A program made the position numbers and the translations under genes. The notes under the pieces were generated by a model. It did no database searches. It saw only the letters and a program-made list of their open reading frames with translations, and had not been told where the DNA came from. Shown piece by piece: positions 12,561 to 25,092 of a DNA stretch of 64,000 bases; the stretch's first letter is position 1, and every line of letters begins with the position of its first letter. Source of the DNA: Pelargonium tetragonum (taxonomy: Eukaryota > Streptophyta > Magnoliopsida > Geraniales > Geraniaceae); contig JAYMTL010000031.1 in assembly GCA_036897445.1 (NCBI GenBank), forward strand, positions 1 through 64,000, written 5' to 3'.

Positions 12561-15500
12561 AAGTCAAATCCGGGGGTCCTTAGTATTACAAGAGAGCCAA
12601 AAGGTTCGAAATTTTGGGGGTGTTGACGTATAGCTACATTTGAACCCTTGATCTGATCTTTTTTCTTTTTATTAAAAAGAATCGGCCTATACCATATTTT
12701 ATAACTACTAACCAGAGTTTCAGACACAGAAATTTTGACATCTGTTCTTATACTTTGTTAGCCCCAAACAAAAAACTAAGGTTCAATGACCATCTCGCAG
12801 CATCCATTTCGTACTTGATCAATAGCACAAGATTCATTGGTGTTAATGACAAAAAGGCTTTATTCAAAATAGAAAATACAATAATGCTCTGAGTATTATA
12901 TAGCACTATACAAGGAATCACAAAATTCATATATTGAGATTCTTTTTGACAAGGGAAAACGACTATGTATTTGACTTTTTAATTCTAAATGTTATACAAC
13001 TAGACCGCCCGATTTGAGAATTAATTAAACAACTAGTACTTAACTTAGAGAACTCTCTTTTTTTCCATCCTTTTATCGATTCACTTCTCATTCATAGTAT
13101 ACTCTATTCAGAAATAATATACAATTATTATTGGTCAAGTTCCGTAATTTGCTCAAAAGGAAACCCCTAAACGTGTTAAGTAAACCCATATTAGTTTAGA
13201 CAGAGGTAAATTAAAGGGTTAAATCCCGGAGGAATAGAAAGCCGAGTTATAAGTTCTGCTTACACCTAGAATCCCTCGTACAAAACCCCTATGAGGTACC
13301 CGAAAGCGCATCTTGGGCAAGAATTTTTATAAAGTTTTGACCCTTTTTTCAGATCCAATCCCTTCTTATTTTTTTAAGGCATTTTACTTTAGTATTGTAT
13401 TGAAAGACTTTTTTATTTAAATTTAAGGTTATCCATTAGGTAAGTTTCCTCGCGGATATTTAGCCGCAACGCAAAAGGAGCTTTCTATTCCAGAAGGAAT
13501 GATTCTAGTATATACATTTCCTCTTTCCTTGACAAGCTCAAGACTAGGGCCGTGCTAAATAAAGGATTCTCTACAACTGCTTTATCTGGGTCTCTTATTT
13601 AGAAAGGTTTTTACGGGGGATTCCTAAAGAAACTGTAATATGAATTAAAGTTTTAAGTGAACGAAAATTAGTATACAAAAACTTAAGCAAATTCTTGAGA
13701 TAAAGAATCATGCTCTAAACATAGGTTAAAGGCCGATAGGCCATTCAGAGCTTGATTCATTTTTATGCCGGGGTTCTCTACGAATTTCTTTTCTGTTTTA
13801 TCTAGCAAAACATTTGATAGTGTTGAGGTACTCTTAATTTCAAAGACACTCCCTAGTAGGCTTATCCGCTTATAGTAGGGTTGGGCAATAGCTCATTACT
13901 CTACGTACGTATTTTGTGGTAGCTCTTTCCCGAGTTTTACAATTTCTAAGAGCAAGGGTCCTCTTAAAGGTTTAAAGGAGTCTCCATATATCCTTGGAAG
14001 TGCTTTTTTTAAGGTATTAAGGACTAATTATAATATAAACCTTTGCTATTAGGACAGGGTTAAGCAATGGATAAGGCTAAAACTTTTGTAACTAAGCCTG
14101 TTCAGGGTGCTTTATCCTAGTATTGTTAACTTTTGTATGTCCTTTTTTTTTCGAAAAAGAAAGTCTAAAGTAAAGGGTTACCCCAAAAATCAAAGTTTCT
14201 ACGTTTTTATAGGGAATGATTTTTTCCTAAATAGGTTTAGTTATATATAGTTGATATTTAAGAGACTTCTTGGAGTTCTGTTCTATTGTTAGTAAAACAG
14301 CCTCTGTGTTCTGCACAAATTATGAATAAATAGGGAGGCCTTGTTGCTGTAGAACCTAAGGATAAAAAAGAGCTCTTGTAGTAGTCTAGTTTGGGTTTTT
14401 GAAGCAGAGATTGCTCTTCTTTTTCGTATCCAAAGTTATAAAAATAGGTTTTAGGTGATTTTTGCAAGATATTTTTTTTACACGTAATAAACACGACTAA
14501 AAGTTAAGTTGTTTTAAAAAGCCTAAATCGAAAAGAAATCCTTCGCTATAAATAGCAATGGGAGCTCCTACAAAAAGTTTTTACTTAGTAGGGTACTTCA
14601 ATATAGTAAAGGGGGAGTCGCCTTTATTAATATTAACTTCTGCTGTACTTTGCCCTTTCCAATAGCCTTGGCCAAGTTGTCAAGTTAAAGCCTCCTTGAT
14701 AGATTAAAGTTGTCTCTCTTAGAGGGTAGGAGTATTCGGAAATCTGGTCGCTACAGAATAACTTAAGGCATATAGAAATGCTTTATAAAGTAGTTTCTTT
14801 GTCTAGTTCCAGGGTTGCTAGTAACACTTTTTATTTTAGGTTAGGAGTTTTTAAGTTAAAACTACCTATAGTTTAGTAACGAGTATAAAACTACAGAATT
14901 TCTCAAGGCTCTTAAGGTGTAAATCTAAATTCCTTATTCCTTGCGCTTGGGCATGATAAATAATATCAGTAAAGTGGGAGTGAGGGCACACCTCTAAAAA
15001 GTGACAAGGTCCAAGAATACTTAGGAATATCGCAGGGTGTCTAAAAATTTGTGAGAAAATTTTCTTTTCCTTTTCGGATCTGTGCGGGTCTTTACAAGAG
15101 TAACGCTACTGTAGGATACTGCGTGTTATATACCTTCGATTCTAATTAAGAACTTTTTACTTTGTTATGCGTAACTGGTGGAAGAGGAACCCGTATAGCT
15201 GGGGTCCTAAGGATTACTAGCTCTTACGGCAAAAGTGAATTCTTTACGTTTCAATATAAATAAGCAAGGATTGAGTAAGATTTAAAGAATCTACCAAACT
15301 TAGGATACCTCACAAGAGAAATAGAAAAGGATTAAGCTATTCTGTGTATTGAATATTTTAGTATAAAAATAGCGGCAGGATATTTCGGCAGTTGCCAAGT
15401 AAGCTTAGACTGATTCCGAACATACAATGTTGGTTTTTAATAAGTATGGGTTCCTTTTAACAGAGGTTTTTTACTATATATTAGAAGCTTTCCAGAAAAT

Positions 15501-16560
15501 TCATATTAAATAAAAGTCTTAAGGCAACTAAGCCTATTCCTATAGATTTTTCAAAAGTACAAAAGTTTTTAAGCCTTTATTTTATTATAGTTGAAGTGAA
15601 ATTCTGGGCAAAAAGGAAATTAGAAGCTTTTTTCAAGACTCCTATGCCTTTCAAATACGAAAACCCTGTTTTATTCGTATACTTCATAAAATGACAATCA
15701 ATAGTTTAAGTCTGTACTAAGAAAAAGCGCGTAAAATGAAAATCTATTTAGTTTAGAAATGCCGCAAAGTACCCGTTTTAGGGAATCCCCACTTAGGATA
15801 AGGACTGCTTTTAGTTGCACTTAAGTTTTCTAATTAAATTTAGCTTTTTGCCTGAGTTTCATAATACTACAAATATTTTAAAAAACTAAAACTTTAGGTT
15901 GTCTATTTTAGACAAGGAACTTTTATAAAGACTGTGGCTTACTTTAGAGAGCTCATTAAAAGGCAGGAGTATTCGCTAAGAAAAGTGAAAAAAATCCCAA
16001 CTGTAACCACACTTCGTACCTCTACTCAAGGACTCTTTTTTTTATTTCTTATTTTAGGTGTAGAATCCCATGAGTATTTCAGTACATAGTATTTCCTTTA
16101 TAAAGCCAAAGCAGGGTCTTACTTCAAAGTTCAAGCAAGGGGGTTTATTACTCTCAGTAGTTGCTCGGGTATAGCAACAACTTTTTTCTCTAGGAGCAAC
16201 AATGAATTAAAATTGAAAATTCCCCACATCAATCAAAAAAGAGTAGAGGATCTCTTTTTTGGGAAGAATCCTCTGTTTAAAAAAAATTCTAATTTTACAT
16301 TTTGCTTTTAAGTTCCTAGCTAAACGTTTTATATCCTTCCAAGTGTTTTCCTATTTTTATTATTCATTTTATTATTCAAGTAATTAAAGCTGCTGACTTA
16401 AAATAATATTTTACATCCTGAGATTCAACACACCTAAAGGATATAAGAACTTTCAAAATCCCTTAGCAAGAAAGGTTTGCTACAAAAGGAACAAGAATCC
16501 GGGAATGGGAGTTCTCTTACTCTAGCTCGGAAAAAGCTCCTAATTAAAGAGATCCCCTAG
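12561..16560. other. Gene-free AT-rich spacer
   Basis: The frames present (60 and 78 codons on the minus strand) are not above chance. Near 12606, CCAAAA and TTTTGG flank GGTTCGAAA as a T-arm-like hairpin with no tRNA around it. A minus-strand GGGTTCAAA near 12.64 kb sits 37 bases from a D-loop-like GGTATAGGC, which is too far for an ordinary tRNA. Confidence 0.45.
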
Positions 16561-16935
16561 ACTAGATTCAATACTTAACAAAGGCTTCCATAAAAGAAAG
16601 AGAACAAGAGAAAGAGAGTAGGATAGGGTTGGTCAGTTCCTATACCTAAGATCCTATTCGAACCTATGCCATCGGACTTCAATAACTTGCAACGTAACAA
16701 CTTGTAATAATCCAACCTTCTAATCTCTAAAGGCATACATCTATCTTAATTTCATTACCTTATTACTTAACTTATTAAACTCTTGCCTTGATTACTCGTG
16801 GTATAGAGGATAGTAAAAGCTAACATAACATAGTGTCAAACTACGGAACCTAAGCATAATTCCTGTACTCTATCCTAAAAAACTAACCATATAACTTAAC
16901 TTTATTCTATATTGCACGCCTTGCCCTCGAGAATA
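16561..16935. repeat. Low-G island with loose core motif
   Basis: This is a smooth stretch with few G on the plus strand (about 5 G to 13 C in one sampled line). It contains TTAATTTCATTACCT (16746-16760), one base away from the reverse complement of the AGGTAATGTAATTAA core. No gene is recognised. Confidence 0.4.
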
Positions 16936-19900
16936 AGTTAAAATTAAAAAGAACTTTTGAATCCAGATTTTGAACATAATAACACTTCAGATTCAACAAG
17001 GGGTACTCTAACTTACTAGAACCTTTCTTTCTTTACAAAACTAGGAAGAACTCGGTTGCTAGTTACAGGATTTCTACTCAGCGCAAGCTTTTTTGTGTTT
17101 CCCACTATGTTCTAGCTAGCCGGCAAAACATGTAAAGTAAAGATTTAAACTCGAAATCCCCAAGTAGAACTCTTATTAAACTCGCGGAAGAAAAATCCCT
17201 GACTTTCCCCCCTTCTTTTATAGATTAGAGACCTGCTTTATAACTTAAACTTCAGGAATAAAGAAAAAAGGGCTCCTAATATATATTATACACTTACGTT
17301 CAAGTTAAGGATAACAAATATTAAAAAAGAAAGAATATAAAAACCCTATTCTAAAAGAATTTCCTTACATTAAATAACGTGTACCCAAGTTTGTACATTT
17401 TGTAAAAGCAGTACTTTACCATATTTGAATTCTTTACCAAAGGCCTTGAAAAGCTTATAGAATTCCATATCTTAATAGGAAGATTCTAATCTAAGAAGTT
17501 CCTACTTGTCATTTTTTATAGTTTGTATTACTCTATAAGTCGTTCTAATTCCTTTTTAGTATATGCTCCCTCAGAAAAGAAGGCAATCTTTCTCTTGTAC
17601 TACAAAATTCTTTCCTTTTGGTAAATGTTAAAAAATGACTTGCCCCTAAATATAAGAAAGAAGTTATCTAAACTTGATAAGTGAAGAAAAAGAATCTGCC
17701 CCTAGATTGTATACAGGGTACCCCTCCAGAGTCTTCCTCAGAATCGGAAACTCTAACTCTGGGATTTGCCCTTTCCTTTAACTACCCTGGCAAAGAGCCC
17801 CTTTCTCTTGTAAAACCTATACCCTTAATGTAAAAATAGATAACTGGAGGAATTACTACATTCTTAAACTTAAACCTGAAACTAGCTAAGCTTGGTGGTT
17901 TGTATTTAAATTCTTAATAGCCTCCTTTTTTCTCTTTCTTAAGAATTTTCTTTTTATTGACCTAATTTGAACCGTTTCTCAAGTTTTATAGACAGGGGAT
18001 TCTTCTTTGCGAAAAGCTAAAATTAGGATATTCTCATAGAAAAGGCCTATCTAACTCAAGCTTCTTCTACTCTTTAGTTTCCTCAAATTATAAAAATTTC
18101 ATTCATTTCTTTTTTGCATTTCAACTACACTTATAAAAATCATTCCCGACAACTTAGAATTTATCCGGGCTTTCTCCGGAATTTTATACAGGAAAAGAAA
18201 ACTTATGTAAAGAGAAACGCATACAAAAATGGAAAGTTTCCCTCACTCAAAATAAGGCACTCGTGGAAGTATCCTTGCCAACGCTTTCTATTTCATTGTT
18301 TTACATATACCGTACGGGCTACTTACTAATACTAAACGAGAGGTTACTCCCCTCCCTACGCTTCTATATAGTAATAGTAGATCCGAGTGCTTAAAAAGCA
18401 TCCTTTTGGGTATAAACCTAAAGTGTCCTCCGCGCGTAGTCTTAGAGACTGAAAAAAGAAAAAGAGTTGTTTAGTTACCTTAGCCTTTTTAAAGGATATC
18501 GCAATATCTTTCTTTCAATTTGAAGTACTTTTCTCTTGGTGCCTGGGTTTTAAGAAAATATAAAGAAAAGGCCTCGAAGATGAAATCCCCTCTTGCGTAT
18601 AGTGGGTTAAAGTCAGTTTTTTTGTATAATAACAAATTTGAGTAATATTGCCAGTTAAAGCGAGCACTTTCGATCTTAATAACGGGATTTCTGACAGAGT
18701 CTTTTTTATGTAAGTTGGTGAAACGAAATACTAGACGAGGGGCGGCCATAGAAAATGTCTATGAAGAATGCAGTAATTTCATATACCAAAAAGGGAAAAG
18801 CTATATATACGCAATGAAAGGTATGTCCCACTAAAACTTCTGTTCTAAACCTTTTGTCCTATCAAATTCCGTGAACGCTAACAATTTAGTTAATTAAAAG
18901 TGTATTTTATGCATCAGAGGAGGCCCCCTGGCCTTACCAGAATACTTCTTATTTTATATGTTAAGTTGTTACAACAAGGTTATAGTAAGTCCAAAATATG
19001 CGAAGTCTGGTATCGGCATATGAGAGAGTCCTTACCCAAGCTGTCACTCTTACTTTTAATTAATGTGAGAATCCTCTCCGATCCGAGACTTGACCGAATT
19101 ACTCAATTTTGAAGCGTATGCTTGATTAATTACACTTAGATTTTCCCGCAAAAAGAAAGGGAAATCCATCGGAGTTTTCCTACTCTCTTATCCTGGAACT
19201 CCTGTCGTCTTATTGGGGTATCTTAAAAATTGTATATTATATAGAGACTAGAAAATTGTTAGGTCAAAAGCCTCCTACTAATTAAAAAAAAAAGCTCTAT
19301 TCGACAAAAAGTACGCTGCGGGCACCTCGTGCAAAAACAAATATAGAATAAGGTAGTCTCTTTTTTGACTTAGTTAAGAAGCGGAGCATAAGTACCTTTA
19401 AAAAGAGGCGGAATTCTTGAGATGTATGAAGGTATAGGAATTCCTTTTATTTATCAAATTTGAATTAACTGTATAACATAAAAGTGTAAGGAGATCCGGG
19501 GTAGGGCCCTTTATATATATTGTAACTTACTTGTTTGTATGAGGGCCCTAAAACTTCTGTTACCTTGTTTTAAAACACAGAGAAGCTTACAAAAAGTAAC
19601 CCAATCAAGTGCAAACGCAGCCTTTTGATCCGCAGTTTACCTCAAGTAGACTATTCTGCATTAAAAAGCTTTTACAAGGGATTTTTCACAAATTAATTAA
19701 GGAATAACCGAAGATATCTAAATGAAATTCTTAATACCCGGGGAGTTTGACTACTTAGGATAGGGGATCCCTGAAAAAGAAGATAATCGGGAGTAAAAAA
19801 GTTTAATCTCTTGAATGCCTCAAGCTCAATTTGTGTGTTCTTTACTTCCTAACCGGAGTTCTTTTATTATAGAATAGTGTATCCCTTTTCTTTAGAAGGT

Positions 19901-20798
19901 TGAGCGCTAAAACTAGAAATCCGGAGGAATTTTATGTCCTATAAGTGCTCTTGAGTTAGCAGCCGATTTTTTAATTAATAGAGTGAGTTACGGATTTCCG
20001 TTTAGGAAGTTTGGTTATATTATCTCTTTTCTTTAGCGCGAGAATCCTTTTTAGGTTTTTCCAAAGCTGTAGCGGCTTTTCATATTACAAATTTTCTAGT
20101 AGAAAGGGCTGTGTTTACTAAAGTACTTTAAAAAGCATATCTTAAAGCATAACGAAAAAAGCTTCCTAGTGCAGCATATGCCTGCTCTCCCTAAGGGAAT
20201 GTCTCTAAACCTTTTCTATTCTAGATTCTTTGGTTTTTGAAGCTTCATCTCTTTTGCTACTTGAGGAAACCCCTTTTAGCTTCGTACAACCCCGGGCTTA
20301 ATAATGGAGACAAAAGGACCGGAGCTTGTGTATATCTCGGGACCTTGGATGTATTAGCTAGCAGCGATTCACTCTCTATATTTAGTATTTAGTGTAACTT
20401 TTGTTAAAGCAGGGCAAAGCGATTATAATTTAACAATGAAAAATCTTTCTCTAGCTACTAAAAAACACGGAATTCTTGATCTTAGGAACCCCTTTAGTAT
20501 CAGACCCTCCCTACTTCTGTACCATACTTATGTAAGTGTAAGCATCATAAAAAAGATAAGAAACAAAAAGAGGGCTTTCTAACTTCCCTGGGTCAAGTTA
20601 AAAAATCTTTTATTAAATAAAAAGTCTTTCTTAGGGGTCTATAAACCCAATTGTATAAAACTGTATACTTGCGACTCCTTGTTCAAAGGAATTCCCTTTA
20701 CTAAAGTAAAGTAGGGCTGCCCTTTTACAATTTTTAGACTAAATGGGATAGCCAGTGCCCCGAATAAAAAGAAAATTCAAAAGTAACCCCTGAAATTT
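16936..20798. other. Gene-free AT-rich spacer
   Basis: Three frames of 70-86 codons lie at 18.1-19.1 kb on both strands. They are unrelated to any family I know and consistent with chance. A run of ten A lies at 19284-19293. Confidence 0.45.
19502..19550. repeat. Inverted AGGGCCCT pair
   Basis: TAGGGCCCT (19502-19510) and AGGGCCCTA (19542-19550) form a 9-bp inverted repeat around a 31-base AT-rich loop. Each arm is also nearly self-palindromic. GGGCCC occurs at least eight times in the window, against about two expected at this G+C. Confidence 0.55.
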
Positions 20799-20836
20799 TG
20801 TAAACTATAGTATAATCGCTAACTTTATAGTTTACA
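20799..20836. repeat. Hairpin, 11-bp perfect stem
   Basis: TGTAAACTATA (20799-20809) pairs perfectly with TATAGTTTACA (20826-20836) across a 16-base loop. The stem is AT-rich. There is no adjoining gene, so no regulatory role can be assigned. Confidence 0.65.
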
Positions 20837-23559
20837 CACCGGGAATTGGTAGAATCGAGAAATCAATCTAGAAGCTCCTTATAGGACTAGTGTATATCAC
20901 CAATTTTTTCTCGGCTCTCTGCTTATAAGTTTCCTTAAAAACTTTCTATGTCTTTATGAGACAGAAGTTAGTTCTTAACTTAGGTTTAGAAATTTTTTTT
21001 TTAGTACTCAATTTTTAGTTTTTCCAATTGTATATAATAAATTGCAATCTAGATTTTTACTGGACTCTATCTTACCAAAATGAAGTAAGAAGGGCTGGTT
21101 ACCAGAGAGACTCCCGCTTGCTTTATTACCCTTATCTATTGAGAATAGTTCAGACTTTCGGGGTTTAGTGATAGTCTTTCTTTTTTATTTAGTGTTAGTG
21201 TGATGGATAGCTATCTTAGGCTAATCCTTTTTGGTCCCTTGAATTTGTGTTTTGTACTACTTTATAACAAGGTTCTCGTGTATTTATAACTAAAGAGGGC
21301 TATACATGCTATGATCCACAAGTTTTCTATTTTTAACGGTTGCAAATGAAAAGGCTAACCAAGAAATGCGAGTTTTCTGTTTTCATGAACACGAGAGCAA
21401 TCCTAATTAGAAATTTTACGAGTGAGTTTCTCCAGATAAGAGTAACTGGTTTCTAGTGGAGATTTTTATATGTTATACGAGGAAGTTCTAGCTTCCGAAA
21501 TCGGGGCTATTAATTATATAAAATGAATCTAAAGCCGCTTTCTGCCCAGATCAATAAAAAGGAAAAAACTTTGATTCTAGAATATGCCCCCTTTTTATAA
21601 AGCCCCTTTTTGGATCCGATCTGTTTGGTATTAATAGAAGTCATTCATCATTCTTTGCTTTTAGGAGAGACTCTCTCCAGCCTGACTCTTGCTTCTTTTA
21701 GCGGAGTACTAACTAAAATCGAAATCTAGCTTTTTACTTATTATAAGACCCGGATTTACCTAATTCTTAAAGGCAACGCGAGGTTATCCTCTTAGTTAGT
21801 GTAAAATGACCCCTTTTACTAGAACTTCTTTCACAATCAAAGAAAGATCCTAGAAGCTCCTTATGAATTTGTTTCTCTAGCGGAAATCTAGGTTACAAGT
21901 TTCTATTCAACGTCAAAGTTTTTTAGGGTTTGAGTATCGTCAAGATTAGATAAGGTATATGTTCTTTCAATTTAAACCCGTCTAAGCTTACATTAACATT
22001 AATAGGATTCATATAATAAAGTATACCAACAAGTTGGGAGATCCGGATAAAGGCTACACTTTATATACTTAACTTGGACAAGTTAGGTTTGGCCTTTTGG
22101 TATTCATTTTTCTTTCCTCCTGTCTAATTGCTGATAAGGCATTTCTTAGAGTCTCTATATGGATAGGCGCTCTTTTTTCGTTATTTCAAATTTTGTCCTC
22201 CTTTCGCCCTAAAAAAAGCATTCCAAACTAATAAAAAATTCCAAACCGTATATAGTATATTGTTTTAGATCCAAATAAAGGGAGGAGCACGAAAGGTAAG
22301 TTTATACCAAGAATGCTTTGAACCTTTGCAAAACAAGTTTTTTTCTTTTTTATTACTAGTTATTTGCTTCCGTAAGTTTCCACGCGCTATTAACCTATAT
22401 ACCGGTTTTTGTACGGGCAAGATTTGAACTTATGCAATTCGTCTTAACGAGTCCTACTTTCTACCTTAAAAAGTATCTATAGGCTTTTGCTGCTTCAGAG
22501 TAATCACTTTATTTGTGTAATTATCTTGAATAAGATTTTCTTTATACCCTGCTAGGGAAACGGCTTAATTTATAGATTATAAGCATGCAGAGGTGGTAAC
22601 CAAAAGTTCTAGAATCCAAATTCTTATAGTTAGGGCGCTATCCGACCGATTTCAGAGCCCTTTCTAATGTCTTTAAAATTCCTTACTTTTTAGTTAGAAT
22701 CTTCGGGAGCTTCTAGACTAGAGTCAAGATTTACTGCTTATTCTATGAAACTGACCCCCTTTAGAATGAGAAACTGCCTACCTATAAAAGACTATAAAAA
22801 AAGAAACTTCTATCTGGTGAGGTGAAACCGTAAACCAAAGACCTAAAAGAATTTAGTTACAAAACTTTTCGTTTATCAAGTCGTATTTGGGATTTCTATA
22901 ATCAAGAATTCCTGGGGGTTTCCCTATTAGAAAGAATCCTTACTTACTAGTTAGAGCTTAGACTCCTCGTACTTATCAGATTCGTAAGTCAAGAAACCCT
23001 ACTTTTCTTTTTATACTATACATCGAGCTTTAAAGTCCCTTTTTTACTAGATTTATTTAGAATTTTTGAATTGAATGACTTTAGATATTGAGATGAGAAG
23101 AGATTCACCCCTTGTTAGCTAGATCAGTAAAGCAGAAGGACAAGAAATCCTTATTTCAGTCAAACTGACTCCCCTACTCTAAAACCCATTGAAACCAAGA
23201 AACAGAGGAACGTACACTGGAATAGAAGCAAATCCCCTTTCTAATAATTTCCTTTAAGGGCTAATAATCTATTAAAAAAACGGATTGCGGATCAAATAGA
23301 ACACTGTCCCCTGCTGCCTAGAATAGCTTTTTTCTTTAGTTGAGGTACTCTGTAGGGTGTTTCCCTGTCTGATAGATTTACCACCCTTTCGCATTCTATC
23401 TATTGTGTCTTTACTTTTTTTTTGAATTGCTTACTCTTACGTACAGGCATACAGAGAGTAGAATCGCTCTCTTGTCAAATTGAATATATCCCAATAAAAA
23501 TAAGCTGAGCGGAACCCCTTTTAGATTCAAGATCCGGAAAGAAGAAAAGAGTAGAGTTC
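20837..23559. other. Gene-free AT-rich spacer
   Basis: No frame of 60 or more codons and no RNA gene are seen. The texture is the usual mix of A/T runs and short palindromes. Confidence 0.5.
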
Positions 23560-23940
23560 AAATTGCCATATCCTCCTACTCTCCTCTTCAAAACTTAGAT
23601 ATAAACTATAGAGCTTTCTAAGATAACTAAGATAAGAATAAGAGAGAATATCGGTCAGATATTAACCCACAGTACCTATACCATATAGCATGCCTTCCTT
23701 TCCTATCTACTGGCTAACAGGCTAATACACCTTATAAAAAGAAAAGAGAACAACTAACCTAACTAGCTAAAAGAAGACAAGTAATCTCATATCTGCAGGC
23801 ATATCTCATAAGACAGGTATAGCAAGAAGTCTAGCTCATAAGAAGAAACTCAGCTTACCCAAGGGAGCTCCGTAATCTATCCGCCCTGTCTTATAGGCAA
23901 AGCTAAGGCAACAAAAACTTAAAAACCAAGACCCTAGAAT
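23560..23940 (+). repeat. Low-T island with AGCTCATAAGAAG motif
   Basis: This is an A/C/G-rich stretch poor in homopolymers. It carries AAGACAGGTATAGCAA (23810-23825), the exact reverse complement of 48338-48353. AAGAAGTCTAGCTCATAAGAAG is spread over 23824-23845. Forms of the latter recur at 36552, 44730, 57663, 57979 and 58132. No protein is recognisable. Confidence 0.5.
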
Positions 23941-24723
23941 TTAGAAAGGGACCCTCGTTACTATAAAAGAGGATTTTCCTGCTAGTTAGAAATGAGATTT
24001 TTTTGTATTACACGAATCCTTTTAGAATCTCCGCAAGATAGCAAGGAAAGTAAGTAAATAAGAAACCAGTCTTGTCTCCCAGTTTCACTTACAAAACCCT
24101 GTAAACGGAGGAACATACAGACACTAAAGCAAACTCCTCAAATCGACTTCCTTAAATAGTCTATATAGTAGAGTAAGATGTTTCACAATATTAGGGCCCT
24201 ACTAGAATGAGTTTGAAAGGAAGGTATTGTAAATAATAAGGGGCTTTTTTACTTAAAAAAAGGTCTTGATATAGGGTCACTTTGAGCCCAATAGGGGATC
24301 CTTCTATATAAGATAAAAGCCATTTTTATTTAAGTTAAAAAGGAGATTTGTAAAGGAAGCCCCGAAAAAAGGGCAACGGCATACTCCAGAAAGAAATGCT
24401 TAAGAAATTTATCACGTATAAAACCTCAAATCTCAGTCTTATCGAGCGTGAAGAATGTTTGGATTCTTTATTAGACAGAGTAAATGATTAGTTTAGGACC
24501 GTGCCGATAGTATATAGCTTTTTTCTATTTCACTAACTAACTATAAGTAAGAAGTACTTAACCCAGTAAATAAAGCATTGTTGGTTAATGAACTTCCTTT
24601 AGTAGTTTTGTATTACAGTTAAGAAGTTATTCCTACTGACTTTGTGTACTTAGTTAGAGAGGATGGAACCTTATAGATAATTGGAGTAAAAGTTCTTGTA
24701 CCTAACTGCAGCAAAGCGAAGGG
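23941..24723. other. Gene-free spacer
   Basis: There is nothing beyond a GGGCCC site at 24194-24199. No frame of 60 codons and no RNA gene are present. Confidence 0.45.
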
Positions 24724-24737
24724 AGGTAATGTAATTA
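24724..24737 (+). repeat. AGGTAATG core repeat, plus strand
   Basis: AGGTAATGTAATTA is an exact match to the first 14 bases of the core. Upstream, GCAGCAAAGCGAAGGG loosely resembles the purine-rich flank of the 9.14-kb copy read on its minus strand. Downstream bases differ from other copies after the core. Confidence 0.6.
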
Positions 24738-25048
24738 CTAGTATAATGAATATACATAATTAAGTTATAACCAACCAATTCTTAAAAAGGAATTGCTCTT
24801 GTAAGACTTTATTTCCGCATGTTTCTTATAACCTGTACTCTCTATACTCTATCCAAGGAAACTAAAACCCTGTAAGACCAACACCAAGAAAAAGACTTTC
24901 ATTCTATTTCATTTACTAGCCCTGAAACTGAAGAAAGAATGACCATAAACTTTCCTTTTTTGTACCACGTAATTTCACTTTATTAAACCTGCTTCCAAAA
25001 AGACAGGAAACTCCTAAGCAAAGGTAGAAAAACTTATTTGATTTAGCG

Positions 25049-25092
25049 AGGGCTCTTAATTTCTAATGTTATACAAGTGCTTAAAGAGCCCT
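25049..25092. repeat. Hairpin, 9-bp GC-containing stem
   Basis: AGGGCTCTT (25049-25057) pairs perfectly with AAGAGCCCT (25084-25092), with a 26-base loop. An AA/TT pair next to the stem could extend it across a one-base bulge. The shape is terminator-like, but no gene lies on either side. Confidence 0.6.

Noticed and set aside
12603-12626. CCAAAAGGTTCGAAATTTTGG as a plus-strand tRNA T arm
   Set aside because: The loop is too long for a T loop, and no D or anticodon arm lies upstream.
12640-12710. Minus-strand tRNA-like string with GGTATAGGC, a CTTTTT-rich middle and GGGTTCAAAT
   Set aside because: The D-to-T spacing is about 37 bases without a convincing long variable arm, so it is too weak to list.
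20831-20846. TTTACACACCGGGA resembles the 3' end of small-subunit rRNA (TACACACCGCCCGTC)
   Set aside because: The match stops at the decisive CCCGTC, and it lies in a hairpin arm with no rRNA context.
23701-23725. GGCTAACAGGCTAATAC resembles a conserved large-subunit rRNA string
   Set aside because: Only about a dozen bases agree and no surrounding rRNA conserved blocks are present.
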